This document shows positions 1 through 11,639 of a stretch of DNA of 64,000 bases, piece after piece. Location of the stretch: positions 527,246 through 591,245 of the forward strand of contig JAREIK010001466.1 in assembly GCA_029783825.1 (NCBI GenBank). The letters are read 5' to 3'. Origin of the DNA: Sapria himalayana (Eukaryota > Streptophyta > Magnoliopsida > Malpighiales > Rafflesiaceae). How positions within the stretch are numbered: position 1 is the first letter of the stretch; the number at the start of each line of letters is the position of its first letter. Position numbers and translations under genes: made by a program. The notes under the pieces are model-generated. The model was not told where the DNA came from and ran no database searches. It saw only the letters and a list, made by a program, of their open reading frames with translations.

Positions 1-2313
1 TATATTTTCAAATCCCTAGTGCATTTGAAAATCCACTCTCTATTATTATTAAAATGATTGGATTGCTTTACACTTGCATTAAACACATGGAAGATTGATA
101 ATTTCAAATTGTTATACAATCCATCTATCAATATAAGCTTGGTTAAGTATTACAGAAAGTAGAGAACAAATGCACATGGGATTGATGTGGGCTGGTGTGA
201 TTTATAATTGATTGTATTATATGATTGTATTTTTGCTTGATTATATTTGAAATGTGTTTTGATGAGAGTGACGTGATTGAATTATAATATAATAGGCTTG
301 GATTCACATCTTATGAAGGTGAGTCAGCCCCACGAATTTGAGAAGTAATCTAAGTCGTTTGCGCTTCCCATTGTCACAATGGCATCACCACTTTGGAATT
401 GAGTTGCAAGAAATACAAATCAAGCAAAGCAAATGTATGTGAAGCATTAGATTAGAATGATGAAGCTTGATTCACAATGATCAAATGACTCACTTTTATA
501 TCAATGGCAAGCCCATGTTTCACTACTGTGCCATCTAAAGCTTTGCCAACACAATAATCTACACTAGATGTGCTGTTAAAGTGAACTCAACCACATAGCT
601 ATACAAAATATGTCTACTAAGCTTTAAGGTAGCCAAAGGTGGTTCGATCCACCCAATCCACAATGTGACTAATCCATATTATTAAGATCATCAAAAGGAT
701 CACAAAAGAAGAAAAAGATTACTCTTTCGAATGTGTAGGAGATTCAAGAATGACCACCATAGCCTTTTAAGTCATATTGTGATGGAAGAGACCTAATAGT
801 TACAGTAGGAGCGCCAAAGTGAAACCAAATATATCATCACTATATTCTATTCTTCTTGATGGATGAACATTGAAGAGATCTCTACTTGGAGGATGGAACC
901 CTAAATCAGATCTTCCATCATTGGTATATATGTACCTAAACAAAGAGATCATGTTAAATGGGTTGATCACACATAATTTTCCAATGGATGAGATTAACAA
1001 AGTTTTTGCTCTCATGAGAAAATGTTTTCCATGTTGTAGATGATACAAAAATACATGATCAAAATAAAAGTGTTAATCCTAGTTTGTATATATTACTTTT
1101 TTCTCTAACTCCTAGAAAGCTTGTTAAGGAGGCTGACCAGATCGACAAAGGATTTGCATGTGGGGTAGTCAAGGTTGTTAAGTTTGTTACTTTTCTTTGT
1201 TAAATATGGTTGTCGGTCATCCTCTTGCAATGTCAATGACAGATGGAGCAAAATAGATATTCTAGTATCAAGTGTGTTTGGTGATACTAAGAAGAATAAA
1301 AGTGTGACACATGTTTCTATTGACACAAAAACTTCTTCCGTTTGGACTCTTGGTGTCAACACTAAAGAAATAGAAGATTTCTTCATGGAGGAAGGTAGGT
1401 AATTGTGATTTTGTCTTGCTGCCAAATATTACTTGGGAAGTTAATGATTTGGTAAATTTGTGAGCTATCGTCTAAAGTGTGATTATTTTCCAATCTGAAT
1501 GTAATCTATAAAACATGAATATACCTATATACTATTTTTTATGTTTAATGTTGTGTATGTTGTTAATCTTTCTATTCAGTTTTTTTCTTTTTTTCAGCTT
1601 TTGTATAATTTAGCTACTGTAAATTCAAAAGTGGATTGGAGGAACCTATTTTACGTGAATTTGATTGCTCATACTTCATTCACCATTATTGTTGCAGCAA
1701 GTAGGATTGTTTTTCTATTCTCTCATTCCTCATATTGCTTGTATGTGTTCCTTGCTCCTTTGAATTTAAGATACACACTTTGAATTAATCAATCCATTGT
1801 TTTTTTAAAATTTTTTTGTGGCTCATTTGTTCATGTTAACCCTATATTAATAGGTGGCTATCTGGTAATATCTCATTATTAAATTACTAAATTAGGATGT
1901 GTTTGTTCTAATTTTCATTTGTGTAAATATTAATGTGTATGATTGTTTGTAATCTAAGTAAACAAGTATAAATCATATCTAGTGAGCAAGGCTCCCACTT
2001 TGCTTGGAATTTGGGTGATATTCATATCTCAATAGTGTTATTAATAAAAATTAAACTAGTTATATCTGAAAAGTCTCGAACTCAAGTCGTATCATCCTTG
2101 GATGTACATCTCAAACCTAAGATGTTTGTTTGTAATCTAACTATAAAATATAAATTAAATAGTTTTGAAAATTCATTGTTCGGAAAGCACTTTATTGGAG
2201 TAGTAATATGTTTGGTTTTGATGCCATTGCCTTATTTTATAATTTCTTTTTTTGAAATTTCACAGCAATCAAGTGCTGCACAATCATTAGGCTGAAAAAG
2301 ATTTACCATTTCC
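1..2313. other. AT-rich DNA, no gene recognised
   Basis: This stretch is AT-rich and mostly single-copy as far as it can be read here. Open frames in it are short (under about 110 codons), begin at arbitrary ATGs and show no motif I recognise; the longest lie near 1105-1425 on the minus strand and 1175-1402 on the plus strand and overlap each other. I see no splice-bounded exon, tRNA or terminal inverted repeat. It may be decayed transposon sequence, but nothing proves that. Confidence 0.5.
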
Positions 2314-3895
2314 ATCCATATATAAAGTACCATCCACATAAGTGTGCATTGCTATTTCTTTTGAGATGATGTTTTGTTTGTAATATGCTGGTTCAAAGTC
2401 ATTAAAATTAGGGTATGTTTGGTAGAATGTGATTTAGAAATAAAAGTTGTAAATAATATTAGATTCATTTGAATGATATATATCTATATCTATTTTATGT
2501 GTATATAGATAGATATATATGTTTAAATGTCTATCTATATATCTTGATATCGGTCTATCAATATATTAGTCGATCTATCTAACTCACTATTTCCTATCTT
2601 GACTATATTTCTATATATATATTTGTATATCTATTTATCTACCTATTTATATATTTTCTATATGTATATATATCTATTTATATATTTGTCTATATGTCTA
2701 TATATCTAGTTGTTTATCTATATATTTGTCTATTAGACTATCTATCTATCGATCTATCTATGTATCTATCTATTTTTGATTCTATATATCAATCTATCTT
2801 TCTACCTATCTATCTATTGAACTATCTATCTATTGATTTGTATATATATATATCTATCTATCTATTTATGTATCCTTCTATTTGTCTATCTATCTATTTG
2901 TCTATCTACCTATTTATCTACTTATTTATCTATCTACCTATTTATCTACTTATTTATTTATCAATTTATCTATCTATTTATCCGGCATCCATATATAAAG
3001 TACGATCCACATAAGTGTGCATTGCTATTTCTTTTGAAATGAAGTTTTGTTTGTAATATGCTGGTTCGAAGTCATTAATGATGAGTTATGTTTGGTAGAA
3101 TGCAATTTAGAAATAATAGTTGTAAATAATATTAGATTCATTTGAAGGAAGAAATACAAGAAATGAAAGAATTGAATGATGAGATGAAATAAATTAAAAA
3201 TACAATGCAAAAGCAGATGTCCTAAATGTAATGATATCTTTCTATTTGTCTTTATGTGTATATAGCTTTCTATTTGTATAATAATCTATCTATCTATCTA
3301 TTTAATTATCTATTTGTTTATTTTTATATCAGTCAATCTATATTATTGGCTATATATCTATAAGCCTATATGTCTCTCTATATATATGTTTAAATGTCTA
3401 TCTATATATCTATATATCTTGATATCTATCTATCAATATATTAGTCAATCTATCAAACTCTCTATTTCCTATCTTGACTATATTTCTACATATCTATCTG
3501 TATATCTATTTATCTACCTATTTATATATTTTTTTATTTGTATATATATCTATTTATATATCTGTCAATTAGACTATCTATCTATCGATCTATCTATGTA
3601 TCTATCTATTTTTGATTCTATCTATAAAACTAACTATTTTTCTACCTATCTATCTATTGAATATCTATTGATTTGTATGTATATATATATATATATATAT
3701 ATCTATATATATATATATATATCTATGTATCCTTCTATTTGTCTATCTAATTGTCTATCTACCTATCTATCTACCTATCTATCTACCTATTTATCTACTT
3801 ATTTATCTATCTATTTATCTTTGTATCTATTTATCTATCTCTCTATCTACCTATTTATCTACTTATTTATTTATCAATTTATCTATCTATCTATT
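2314..3895 (+). repeat. Large tandem duplication containing TATC array
   Basis: Copy 1 (about 2314-2986) and copy 2 (about 2987-3895) start with the same unique segment (ATCCATATATAAAGTA, then CATAAGTGTGCATTGC) at an offset of 673 bp, and then continue through matching array text such as TCTATTTCCTATCTTGAC. Copy 2 is longer: it keeps a transposase-like coiled-coil segment at 3145-3225 where copy 1 passes straight into array near 2472, and it has extra AT dinucleotides. Because unique and repetitive parts were duplicated together, this is a segmental duplication rather than slippage of the tetranucleotide alone. Confidence 0.8.
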
Positions 3896-5737
3896 AGTCT
3901 ATATGTATTTTAGTCTTTCAATCAATTAATCTATATATCTATCTATTAGTATATATATCTATCTATATATCTATCTATCAATCTCACTATCTATCTCTCT
4001 ATCTAACTAACTATATATCAATCTACCTATATGTATTTTAGACTTTCTATCTATCTATCTATATATCTATATATATTTCTATATGTCTATCTATGTATCT
4101 ATGTATCAATCAATCAATCAATCTTTCTATATGTGTATCTATGCATTTGTGTATCTATCTATCTACTTTTTAACAATCATTTTATGTGTATATCTCTCTT
4201 TCAGTGTATCTATCTATCAATCTATCTATTTGTATATATGTCTATATGTTTATTTGTCTATCTATCTATTAGTCTATTTTCCTATCTATCTAACTATCTA
4301 TCTATCTATCTATCTATTTATCTGCATGTCTATCTTTCATTCTGTCTATTTATTCTATAAGTCTATATGTCTAATAATCCATTTATGTAATAATCTATGA
4401 ATATATCATTCTATCAGTCTATATGTCTATATGTCTATATGCCTATCAATCTATCTATTTATATGTCCATCTATCTATCCGTTTATTTATCTATCTTTTT
4501 ATCAGTCTATCTATCAAATGTCTATCTATGTATATATTTATCTACTACCTATCTATTTGTCTATTTGGCTATCTATCTGTTTTTCTTTTTGTATATCTAT
4601 CTATTTATCTTTATCAGTTTAACTAACTATTTCTCAAACTATATATATATTTATATATCTATCTATCTTTATATTTATATTTCTATTTGAATATATTCCT
4701 ATATATATACCTATCTATATGTATGTCTTTCTGTTAGTCTATCTGTCTATATGTCTAACTATCAAACTATTTGTCTTTTTAAGTGTTTGTATGTCTATCT
4801 CTTTATCTATCTAATTATATAACTATCTATCTATATGTCTGTTTGTGAGTCTATGTGTTTATATGTCTATCTAATTATCTATCTAATTATTTATCTAATT
4901 ATTTATCTAATTATCTATCTATCTATATATCTAACTATCTACCTATTTATTTGTCTATCTATCAATCTTTCTGTAGGTCTATCTATAAATTTTAGAATAT
5001 ATCTATGTATCTTTCTATATGTCTATCTATCGATCTATCTATTTGTCTATCTATCTAGTATCTAATTGAGTAAATATCTATAAGTTTAAATGCTTATTTA
5101 TTTGTTTGTCTCTATGTCTATATGTCTATTTGTATTTCTATTTATCTATCTATCTAGCTATCTAACTCTCTATCTATCTAACTTTCTATTTGTCTATCTT
5201 TCTATCTTTCTGTCTATCTATATATCTATATATCTATCTATGTGTTTATCTATCAATCTGTCTATTTTTCTATATGTCTATCTATTTATCTATCTTTCTG
5301 GCATTCTATATATCTATTTATCTATCTATCTATATATATCAATCTATTTGTTTATCTATTTGTCAATCTATCTATTTATCTATGTATCTTTATTTTTGTA
5401 TATCTGTTTATTTATCTATCTATCTATCTATATGTCTATCTATCTATCTATTTATTTGTCTATCTATCTGTCTATTTATCTATTTAACTATCTATCTGTT
5501 TAACTATATATCTATTTATCTGTCTATCTTTTTATATGTCAATCTCTCATTTTATATATATGTCTATTTATTTATCTATCTATCTTTCTATCTATCTCTA
5601 TAGTTGTTTATTTATCTATTTATCTTTCTCTCACTATCTATTTCTCTTTATATTGTGTGTGTCTGTGTGTGTGTGTTTATCTATCTATCTATCTATTTGT
5701 ATATATTTTTATATATTTTCCTATCTATCTGTATGTA
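2461..5737 (+). repeat. Degenerate (TATC)n array, block 1
   Basis: Nearly every word is a TATC, TATT, TGTC or AATC variant of a 4-bp unit, interrupted only at about 2987-3230 by the unique part of the duplication. The variants are scattered, so the array is old. No frame of pure (CTAT)n contains a stop, which explains the long Tyr-Leu-Ser-Ile frames here. The block ends abruptly at the CACTA end at 5738. A short TG run lies near 5655-5672. Confidence 0.95.
3145..3225 (+). pseudogene. CACTA transposase C-terminal coil remnant, copy in duplication
   Basis: The frame starting at 3145 reads KEEIQEMKELNDEMK, then a stop, then IKNTMQKQMS and another stop. It matches the frame at 61935 (EEK.EMKEVNDEMKEMKNAIQ) almost residue for residue and nearly base for base. 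Charged Met/Lys/Glu heptads of this kind are typical of the C-terminal tail of plant En/Spm-type transposases; that family name is from general knowledge, while the match between the two sites is seen directly. TATC array begins directly after it, so the rest of the gene is missing. It carries an in-frame stop and cannot be functional. Confidence 0.5.
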
Positions 5738-5767
5738 CACTACAAAAAAATCTTAAATAGCTAGAAA
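5738..5767 (+). repeat. CACTA left terminal inverted repeat, outer (L1)
   Basis: CACTACAAAAAAATCTTAAA begins directly after TATC array (the last array words are CTATCTATCTGTATGTA). The CACTA start, the A-rich continuation and the subterminal motifs that follow identify the end of an En/Spm (CACTA) DNA transposon. The nearest match in the window is the inverted copy ending at 62640. Confidence 0.7.
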
Positions 5768-6130
5768 AAATTCCCTAGCCAAATGAAGGTTTTTTGTCAT
5801 TAAACGGGATATAGCGATGGATTAACGATGGAAGCTTTCCCAATCTTAAGTGCTTGTCACTAAAAATTAGTGAGGGAAAGAGATCCTAGCTAAAAATTTA
5901 TCGACGATAATATCCCTAGCTAAAATATTAATTTCCCTAGCTAAATTAGCAAGGGAAAATTCCCTAGCTAAATGAGGCTTTTCAGTCGCTAAACTTATAT
6001 AACGACAGAAACTTTCCCAATCTAAAGTGCTCGACACTAAAAATTAGTGATGGAAATAGCTCATAGCTAATGTTTTAGCGATGGAAATATCCCTAGCTAA
6101 AATAATAATTTCCCTATCTAAATTAGCAAG
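5768..6130 (+). repeat. CACTA subterminal repeats next to L1
   Basis: The motifs CCCTAGCTAAA, TTAGCAAGGGAAA and TAGCGATGGA recur in both orientations every 20-40 bp. Short direct and inverted motifs next to the terminal repeat are, in this family, the binding sites of the TNPA-type protein. The same words occur at 8200-8590, 18960-19420 and 62335-62630. Confidence 0.7.
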
Positions 6131-6164
6131 GGAATTTTATTTTTTTATTTTTCAAAATATTTAT

Positions 6165-6525
6165 ATTTTTATATTAAATTGAATTAAAACTGAAACTATA
6201 CATAATAATTTATGATTAACAAAAAATAAAATCATTTAATTAATTATTCTAATTCAATAATTTACATAATTCAAACAAAAACATAACGAAATTGTATTTC
6301 AATTTATTCATCAATGTATCTACCTACAATACATAATATATAATCTATCCATTCATTGACGTTGATTTCTTTCTCTCTGCTCATCTGATCACTATCTTTC
6401 TACTGCAACAAAGCTGTCCAATTCACAATTCTTCATGTCTAGTGAAAAATCCCTTCACTTATACAATCTTCATATGGGGAATACTATGGTACCATATCTG
6501 TACAAAATTTAAAGCAGCCAATAAA
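6165..6525 (+). repeat. AT-rich internal module, copy M1
   Basis: This 350-bp module contains landmarks such as TTATTCATCAATGTATCTACC, TCTACTGCAACAAAGCTGTCC and CATGTCTAGTGAAAAATCCC, followed by CACTTATACAATCTTCATATG. The same landmarks in the same order recur at 8640-9000 and 9900-10290, and a truncated copy ends at 8177. I recognise no coding capacity. Each complete copy is followed by the 23-bp palindromic minisatellite, so module and minisatellite amplified together. Confidence 0.7.
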
Positions 6526-6544
6526 ATCAAAATAAATTAATAAA

Positions 6545-7650
6545 AAAAGTTATGTTTAGATAAATATATAATACTGCAGTATATATGTACATATATACTA
6601 CAATCTATATGTACATATATACTAGCATTTCACACGTTACATATATTACTGTAGTATATCTCATATATATTATAGTATTATATATACATATATACTGAGT
6701 ACATATATTTCAGGTATATACGTACATTTAATACTATAGTATTATAAGTACATATAATACTACTGTATTATATATACATATATTGTAGTATATATATGTG
6801 TACGTATATATTGAGTATATACATACATCTATACTATAATATATACGTGCATATATACTGAGTATATACGTACGTATATACCAAGTATAGGCATGTATAT
6901 ACCGAGAATATATTTACATACATAAAGAGTATATAGTACTTATAAACATAGTATATAGTACCTATATACCGAGTATATACGTATATACCTAGTATATATG
7001 TATGTATATACCTAGTATATATGAACGTATATAAGTACGTATATACTGAGTATATATGCACGTATATACTGAGAATATATGCACATATATACTGAGTTTA
7101 TATGCACATATATACTGAGTATAAATGTAGGTATATACTGAGTATATATGTACATATAATACTATAGTATTATCTGTACATATACTACAGTATATACGCT
7201 CGTATATACTATTGTATATACGTGCGTATATATTGAGTATATATGTGCATATATACTAAGTATATATATGAGTATATACTGAGTATATACATACGTATAT
7301 ACCAAGTTTATAATAAGTATATACCAAGTTTATAATACGTATATACTGAGTATATACGTACATATATACTGAAAATATATGCACGTATATACCAAATTTA
7401 TAAGTATGTATATACCAAATTTATAAGTATGTATATACCAAGTATATATGCACGTATATACTGAGTATATATGCATGTATATACTGAGTTTATATGCACC
7501 TATATACTGAAAATATATGTATGTATATACTGAGTATATATGTACATATAATATTGTAGTATATATGTACTCGGTATATATGCACTTTATACCATAGTAT
7601 ATATGTACTTATATACTACAGTATTATATGTACATATATATAATCATATA
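6545..7650 (+). repeat. 23-bp near-palindromic TATA minisatellite, main block
   Basis: The clearest units, at 7040-7160, are 23 bp long with the core GTATATACTGAGTATATAC, which is a palindrome apart from its central base. Around 40-50 degenerate units fill the block. Single strands could fold into hairpins. Open frames here on the minus strand only translate the repeat. Shorter blocks of the same family lie at 9010-9270, 9360-9475, 10310-10515, 15985-16070 and 18480-18725. Confidence 0.8.
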
Positions 7651-7817
7651 GCCAAAGATGATACAAAACTATGACAAATTAGTATAATCCCATTTATGCT
7701 TCACAAAGATGGCATAAAACTTCACTATCAACATAAATAAAAAATATGAAGATTATTTAAATTTTGGAAAATATCTTTGAAAACACTTAGAGAAAAACCT
7801 AGAAGATGAGCCATGAG

Positions 7818-8024
7818 CTAGGCTTGGAGCATCAAAGTTAACATCTTGCCTCCCCGCAACCAGAACTCTCTCCAGTCCCAAGGCCAACAAGGGGGTTTCT
7901 TTTCCCAACCATGACTAAGCTGACAAGCTAATAAAAGTACTAGCAGTTGAAATAGAGACTGATCGTCTGTAGCAGTAACCTTGAACAAATCAAAAAGAAA
8001 CTTGAACATAAAAAAATGGAGCAC
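7818..8024 (-). pseudogene. Exon-like ORF of unknown origin
   Basis: The segment at about 7780-8040 is richer in G+C than its surroundings and holds a 68-codon minus-strand frame with a protein-like composition (for example CWPWDWREFWLRGG, then a stop). I do not recognise the protein. It sits between the main minisatellite block and a truncated module copy, where the other composite units carry a GCY triplet tract. By analogy with the PP5 fragment nearby it could be a captured exon, but the start is arbitrary and no splice sites are convincing. Confidence 0.25.
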
Positions 8025-8099
8025 TCCACCATGCTAATGAGCAACACAAAATGATGAAAAAATTATTTTGAATAATAATTTTGAATAGCTGCAATCTAA

Positions 8100-8177
8100 G
8101 CAACCCTTATTTTACATAGTTAAAACAATAATATAACAAAATATTATCACATCTTATTCATCAATGTATCTACCAAC
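8100..8177 (+). repeat. Truncated module copy M2, cut by a CACTA end
   Basis: The text TTATTCATCAATGTATCTACC is shared with modules M1 and M3. It stops within four bases at a new CACTA end at 8178, where M3 would continue with GACATTGCATGAAG. This marks either an insertion site or a recombination junction. Confidence 0.65.
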
Positions 8178-8207
8178 CACTACAAGAAAAATCCCATATA
8201 GCTAGGG
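8178..8207 (+). repeat. CACTA left terminal inverted repeat, inner (L2)
   Basis: CACTACAAGAAAAATCCC followed by ATATAGCTAGGG is the most canonical CACTA end in the window. It is immediately followed by a local inverted repeat, CTAGGGACAATTCCCTAG. Confidence 0.8.
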
Positions 8208-8595
8208 ACAATTCCCTAGCTATATGGGAAATTTCCGTCGCTAAATGGTATTTAGCGACGGAATACCAATGGATCGTGTCCCTTTCTAAAGTGCTTCTTG
8301 CTAAATTTTAGCTATGGAATTTTCCATAGCTAAAAAATTAGCGACGGAAAATTCACTTGATAAAAAAAAAATTCGTTGCTAAAATAGCAATATAAACGAA
8401 ATATTCCATCGCTAAACAAAAATAACGATGCCTGAATCCCTAGCTAAAGTCCTTAGTATTAGAAAATTAGCGACGGAATATCCGTCGCTAATTTTAATAT
8501 TTCCCTAGCAAAATATCTAGGGAAATTTCCTTCTCTAAATTATCGAGGGATTTTTCCCTTGCTAATTTAGCTAGAAATTTTATCTAGCTATTTTA
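8208..8595 (+). repeat. CACTA subterminal repeats next to L2
   Basis: Motifs such as TTCCGTCGCTAAAT, TTTAGCGACGGAA and CCCTAGCTA alternate in direct and inverted orientation, for example the pair at 8236-8262. This is the best-preserved set of the GCGACGG form in the window, which suggests this end is younger than the one at 5738. Confidence 0.75.
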
Positions 8596-8639
8596 ATCAA
8601 AAAAATTTATAGAATTTAAAAAATTTTAAAATTTTTTAA

Positions 8640-9000
8640 TTAAATAATTTATTATTTTTAAATCATATTGAATAAAAATTGAAACTATAAATAATTTATA
8701 ATAAACAAAAAATAAAATCATTTAATATCTTATTCAAATTCAATATTTTACATAATTGAAACAAAAAATAACAATCATTTATTTTTATTCATCAATGTAT
8801 CTACCGACATTGCATGAAGCATAATATATCCATACTTTGATGTTGTTTTTTCTCCCTCTACTCCTCCAATCATCATTTTTATACTGCTACAAAGCTGTCC
8901 GAGTTACGGCACGTAATGTCTAGTAAAAAATTCTATCACTTATAGAAGCTTTGTATGAGGAACACTACGATATCATATCTGTTAGAAAATTAAACCACTC
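8640..9000 (+). repeat. AT-rich internal module, copy M3
   Basis: It carries the same landmarks as the module at 6165-6525 (TTCATCAATGTATCTACCGAC, TACTGCTACAAAGCTGTCC, AATGTCTAGTAAAAAATTC) in the same order, with scattered substitutions. It directly follows the L2 subterminal repeats, as M1 follows those of L1, so end plus module were duplicated as a unit. Confidence 0.7.
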
Positions 9001-9009
9001 TATCATATG

Positions 9010-9755
9010 TTTTGATACATATATAATCTTGCAGTATATATGTAAATATATACTAGCAATTCACTCGTACATATATTACTACTAATATGTACGTATAAAC
9101 AACAATATTAAGTGCACATATAAACTGAGCACAAATATACTCAGAATATATGTACATAAAGTACTGCAGTATTATATGTACGTATACATATAATACCGCA
9201 TTTATTCGTACATATAATACATATATTATATTACTACATATAATGACTTTATTCGTACGTATGTACCTCATTTGGTGCTGTTGTTGTTGCTCCCGTTGCT
9301 GCTCCTACCCCTGATGCCATTGTTGCTGTCGCTGCCACTCCTGCCACTAATGTCATTGTAGTATTATGCGTACATATATACCGAGTACATATATATTCAG
9401 TATATATGTATATAAAAAAATGCAGAATTATATGTATGTATATGTTGACTATATACGTACGTATATACCATATTTGTTGTCATTCCTACTGCTCCCACTA
9501 TCACTACAGCCCCTGTCACTGCTGCCACTGCTACTGTGGCTGCCGCCGGTGCTACAATCACTGTCGATGCTACCTCCGCTGCCTCTGCCGCCGCCGCTGC
9601 CATTGCTGTCGCTGTAGCCGGTGTTGCCGCCACTGCCATTGCTGTCACTGTAGCCGGTGTTGCCGCCGATGCTGACGCCACCACTAATGCTGCCACTGCC
9701 TCCGCTACCTCGCCTGCTTCTGCTGCTGCCGCCGCTGATGCGGCTATCAATTCTG
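9010..9755 (+). repeat. Minisatellite and GCY triplet tract, composite unit 2
   Basis: The block contains TATA-palindrome minisatellite (9010-9270), a triplet tract (9271-9355), more minisatellite (9360-9475) and a longer triplet tract (9476-9755) built from GCT, GCC, GTC and ACT units with phase kept at three. Both strands give Ala/Val/Thr-rich open frames (9397-9750 minus, 9536-9874 plus). I read these as a product of the triplet repeat, not as genes, because they start inside minisatellite and match nothing I know. Confidence 0.7.
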
Positions 9756-9899
9756 ATAATAGGCTTTTACATACCTATAATAGGTTAAAACTCAACCCAA
9801 AAAATTCGGAGAAACACAAACATATTCACAGATATATAAAAATAGTTAATATAGATTTGAAAAACACAAATTAAAATTGATTTTCATACAGTTTAAACA

Positions 9900-10790
9900 A
9901 AAATTTAATTAAATAATTTAATATTTTTAAATTAAATTTTATAAAAACAATAACTATAAATGAAACTTTTAAATTAAACAAAAAAAAAATTCATTTAATA
10001 ACTTATTCTAATATAATATTTTAAATAACTAAAACAAAAAAAGTAACAAAAATATGTTACATCTTATTAATCAATGTACCCACCGACTATGCATAAAGTA
10101 TAATCAATCTATGCATTGACATTGATTTATTTCCTTATGCTCCTCCGATCACCAACTTTCTACTGTGAAAAAGCTATCCAAGTCATAGTTCATCATGTCT
10201 GTTGAAAAATCCATTCACTTATACGAGCTTCATATGGGAAACAATGAGGTACCATATTTGTAAGAAATTTAAACCATTCAATCAAATCAAAATAAATAAA
10301 TAAATTATGTTTTGATAAATATATATTACTACAGTAAATATGTACATATATACTAGCATTTTGCTCATACATATATTACTATAGTATATGTACATATAAA
10401 CTATAGTAATATGGCTACATATATACTGAGTACATATATGCTCAGTATATATGTACATAAAATATTGCAATATTATATGTACGTAAATACTGACTATATA
10501 CGTACGTATATACTGCATTTGTTGTCATTGTTGCTGCTCCTGCCGTCGCTACTGTTGCTGCTGCCGCTGCCGCTGCCGCTGCCGCCGCTGCCGCTGCTAC
10601 TGATGGTGCTGCCGGTGCTACCTCTGCTGCTGCCACTGTAGATGGTGCTACCCTAGCTGCCGCCCCTACCACTCTACCAGTGCGGCCGGTGCTGCAGGTG
10701 CTGCCGCCACTGCCACTGCTGCCTGCTACCGCAGCTACTGGTGCTACCACAGTTGACATTAATGCCCGTTCCTCCACTGCCACTGCTTAC
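9900..10790 (+). repeat. Composite unit 3: module M4, minisatellite, triplet tract
   Basis: Module copy 9900-10290 (landmarks CATCTTATTAATCAATGTACC, CTACTGTGAAAAAGCTATCC), minisatellite 10310-10515 and GCY triplet tract 10516-10785 repeat the order of the preceding unit. The junctions are alike too: TATACTGCATTTGTTGTCATTG here against TATACCATATTTGTTGTCATTC before. The unit is therefore a higher-order tandem repeat about 1.2-1.3 kb long. Confidence 0.7.
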
Positions 10791-11639
10791 AAAATAAAAT
10801 CCAACATTATTCATGTTTTTATATAAAATTATATGCAAGATATAATGCACCTTACTTTATATATCACATTTTAGAAAATTCTTACGATGTAGGCTCTTTA
10901 AAAACTACACTTGAATTTTAAAAACAAAGAATAAAATTAATGATAAGAATAAAATTTAATTTTTTGAGTGGACTCGTATAAACAAGACAACTAGAAAATT
11001 AGGAGATACAATTATTAATATTCAACATTTTTCATTTTGATTATTTTTTGACCATCAATTTATCCTTAAGTATTAGGTCTCATCTCATTAGGCAATAAAT
11101 CTCAAAAATAACATCATTAAAATTAACATAAAAAATTCAAGTTTAACAAAAACTTTAATAATTCAAAATAAAAGTCAATACATGATATTTTATTCTTGGC
11201 CTAGAATAATAATTTTCATCATAGTTTGTATACAAAAACACGCAATGCCAAGATTATTAAATATGCAACAAAACATAAACTTCACTTCATTAAATCTAAT
11301 AAAAATTTCAAAATAAAATATATTTGTGCAAAAAGAATACCTAAAGAACTAAACTTTATTAAAATATATAAGGACCTACAATAAAAGTATGATGATAATG
11401 ATCATACCTAGCACATGAAGTTCCTAATTGACACAGGATCTAAGAAAGTTTGATATCTCGAACTCAAGGCCTATTATCTTTGGAGAAAGATATTTACCAT
11501 CACACCAAGTCACAACTTGTAATATACGGACAAATGATATTTACTTGTATTGTAACTACAATATAAAAGAAATCCAAGCCTATAAATAAAAAATAAAAGA
11601 CTATGCGCAGCTCATACAGGTTAGGTGATTCCATAGAAT
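10790..11639. other. AT-rich filler, nothing recognised
   Basis: No open frame, repeat or motif stands out. It separates the last triplet tract from the PP5 fragment and might hold further PP5 intron or exon sequence too decayed to read. Confidence 0.4.

Noticed and set aside
6834..7061. Minus-strand Tyr/Thr/Ile-rich frame
   Set aside because: It is a translation of the 23-bp TATA minisatellite.
9397..9874. Ala-rich proteins on both strands over the triplet tract
   Set aside because: Both strands are open at once, starts lie in minisatellite and the text is a degenerate GCY repeat. A captured Ala-rich exon remains possible but is not shown.
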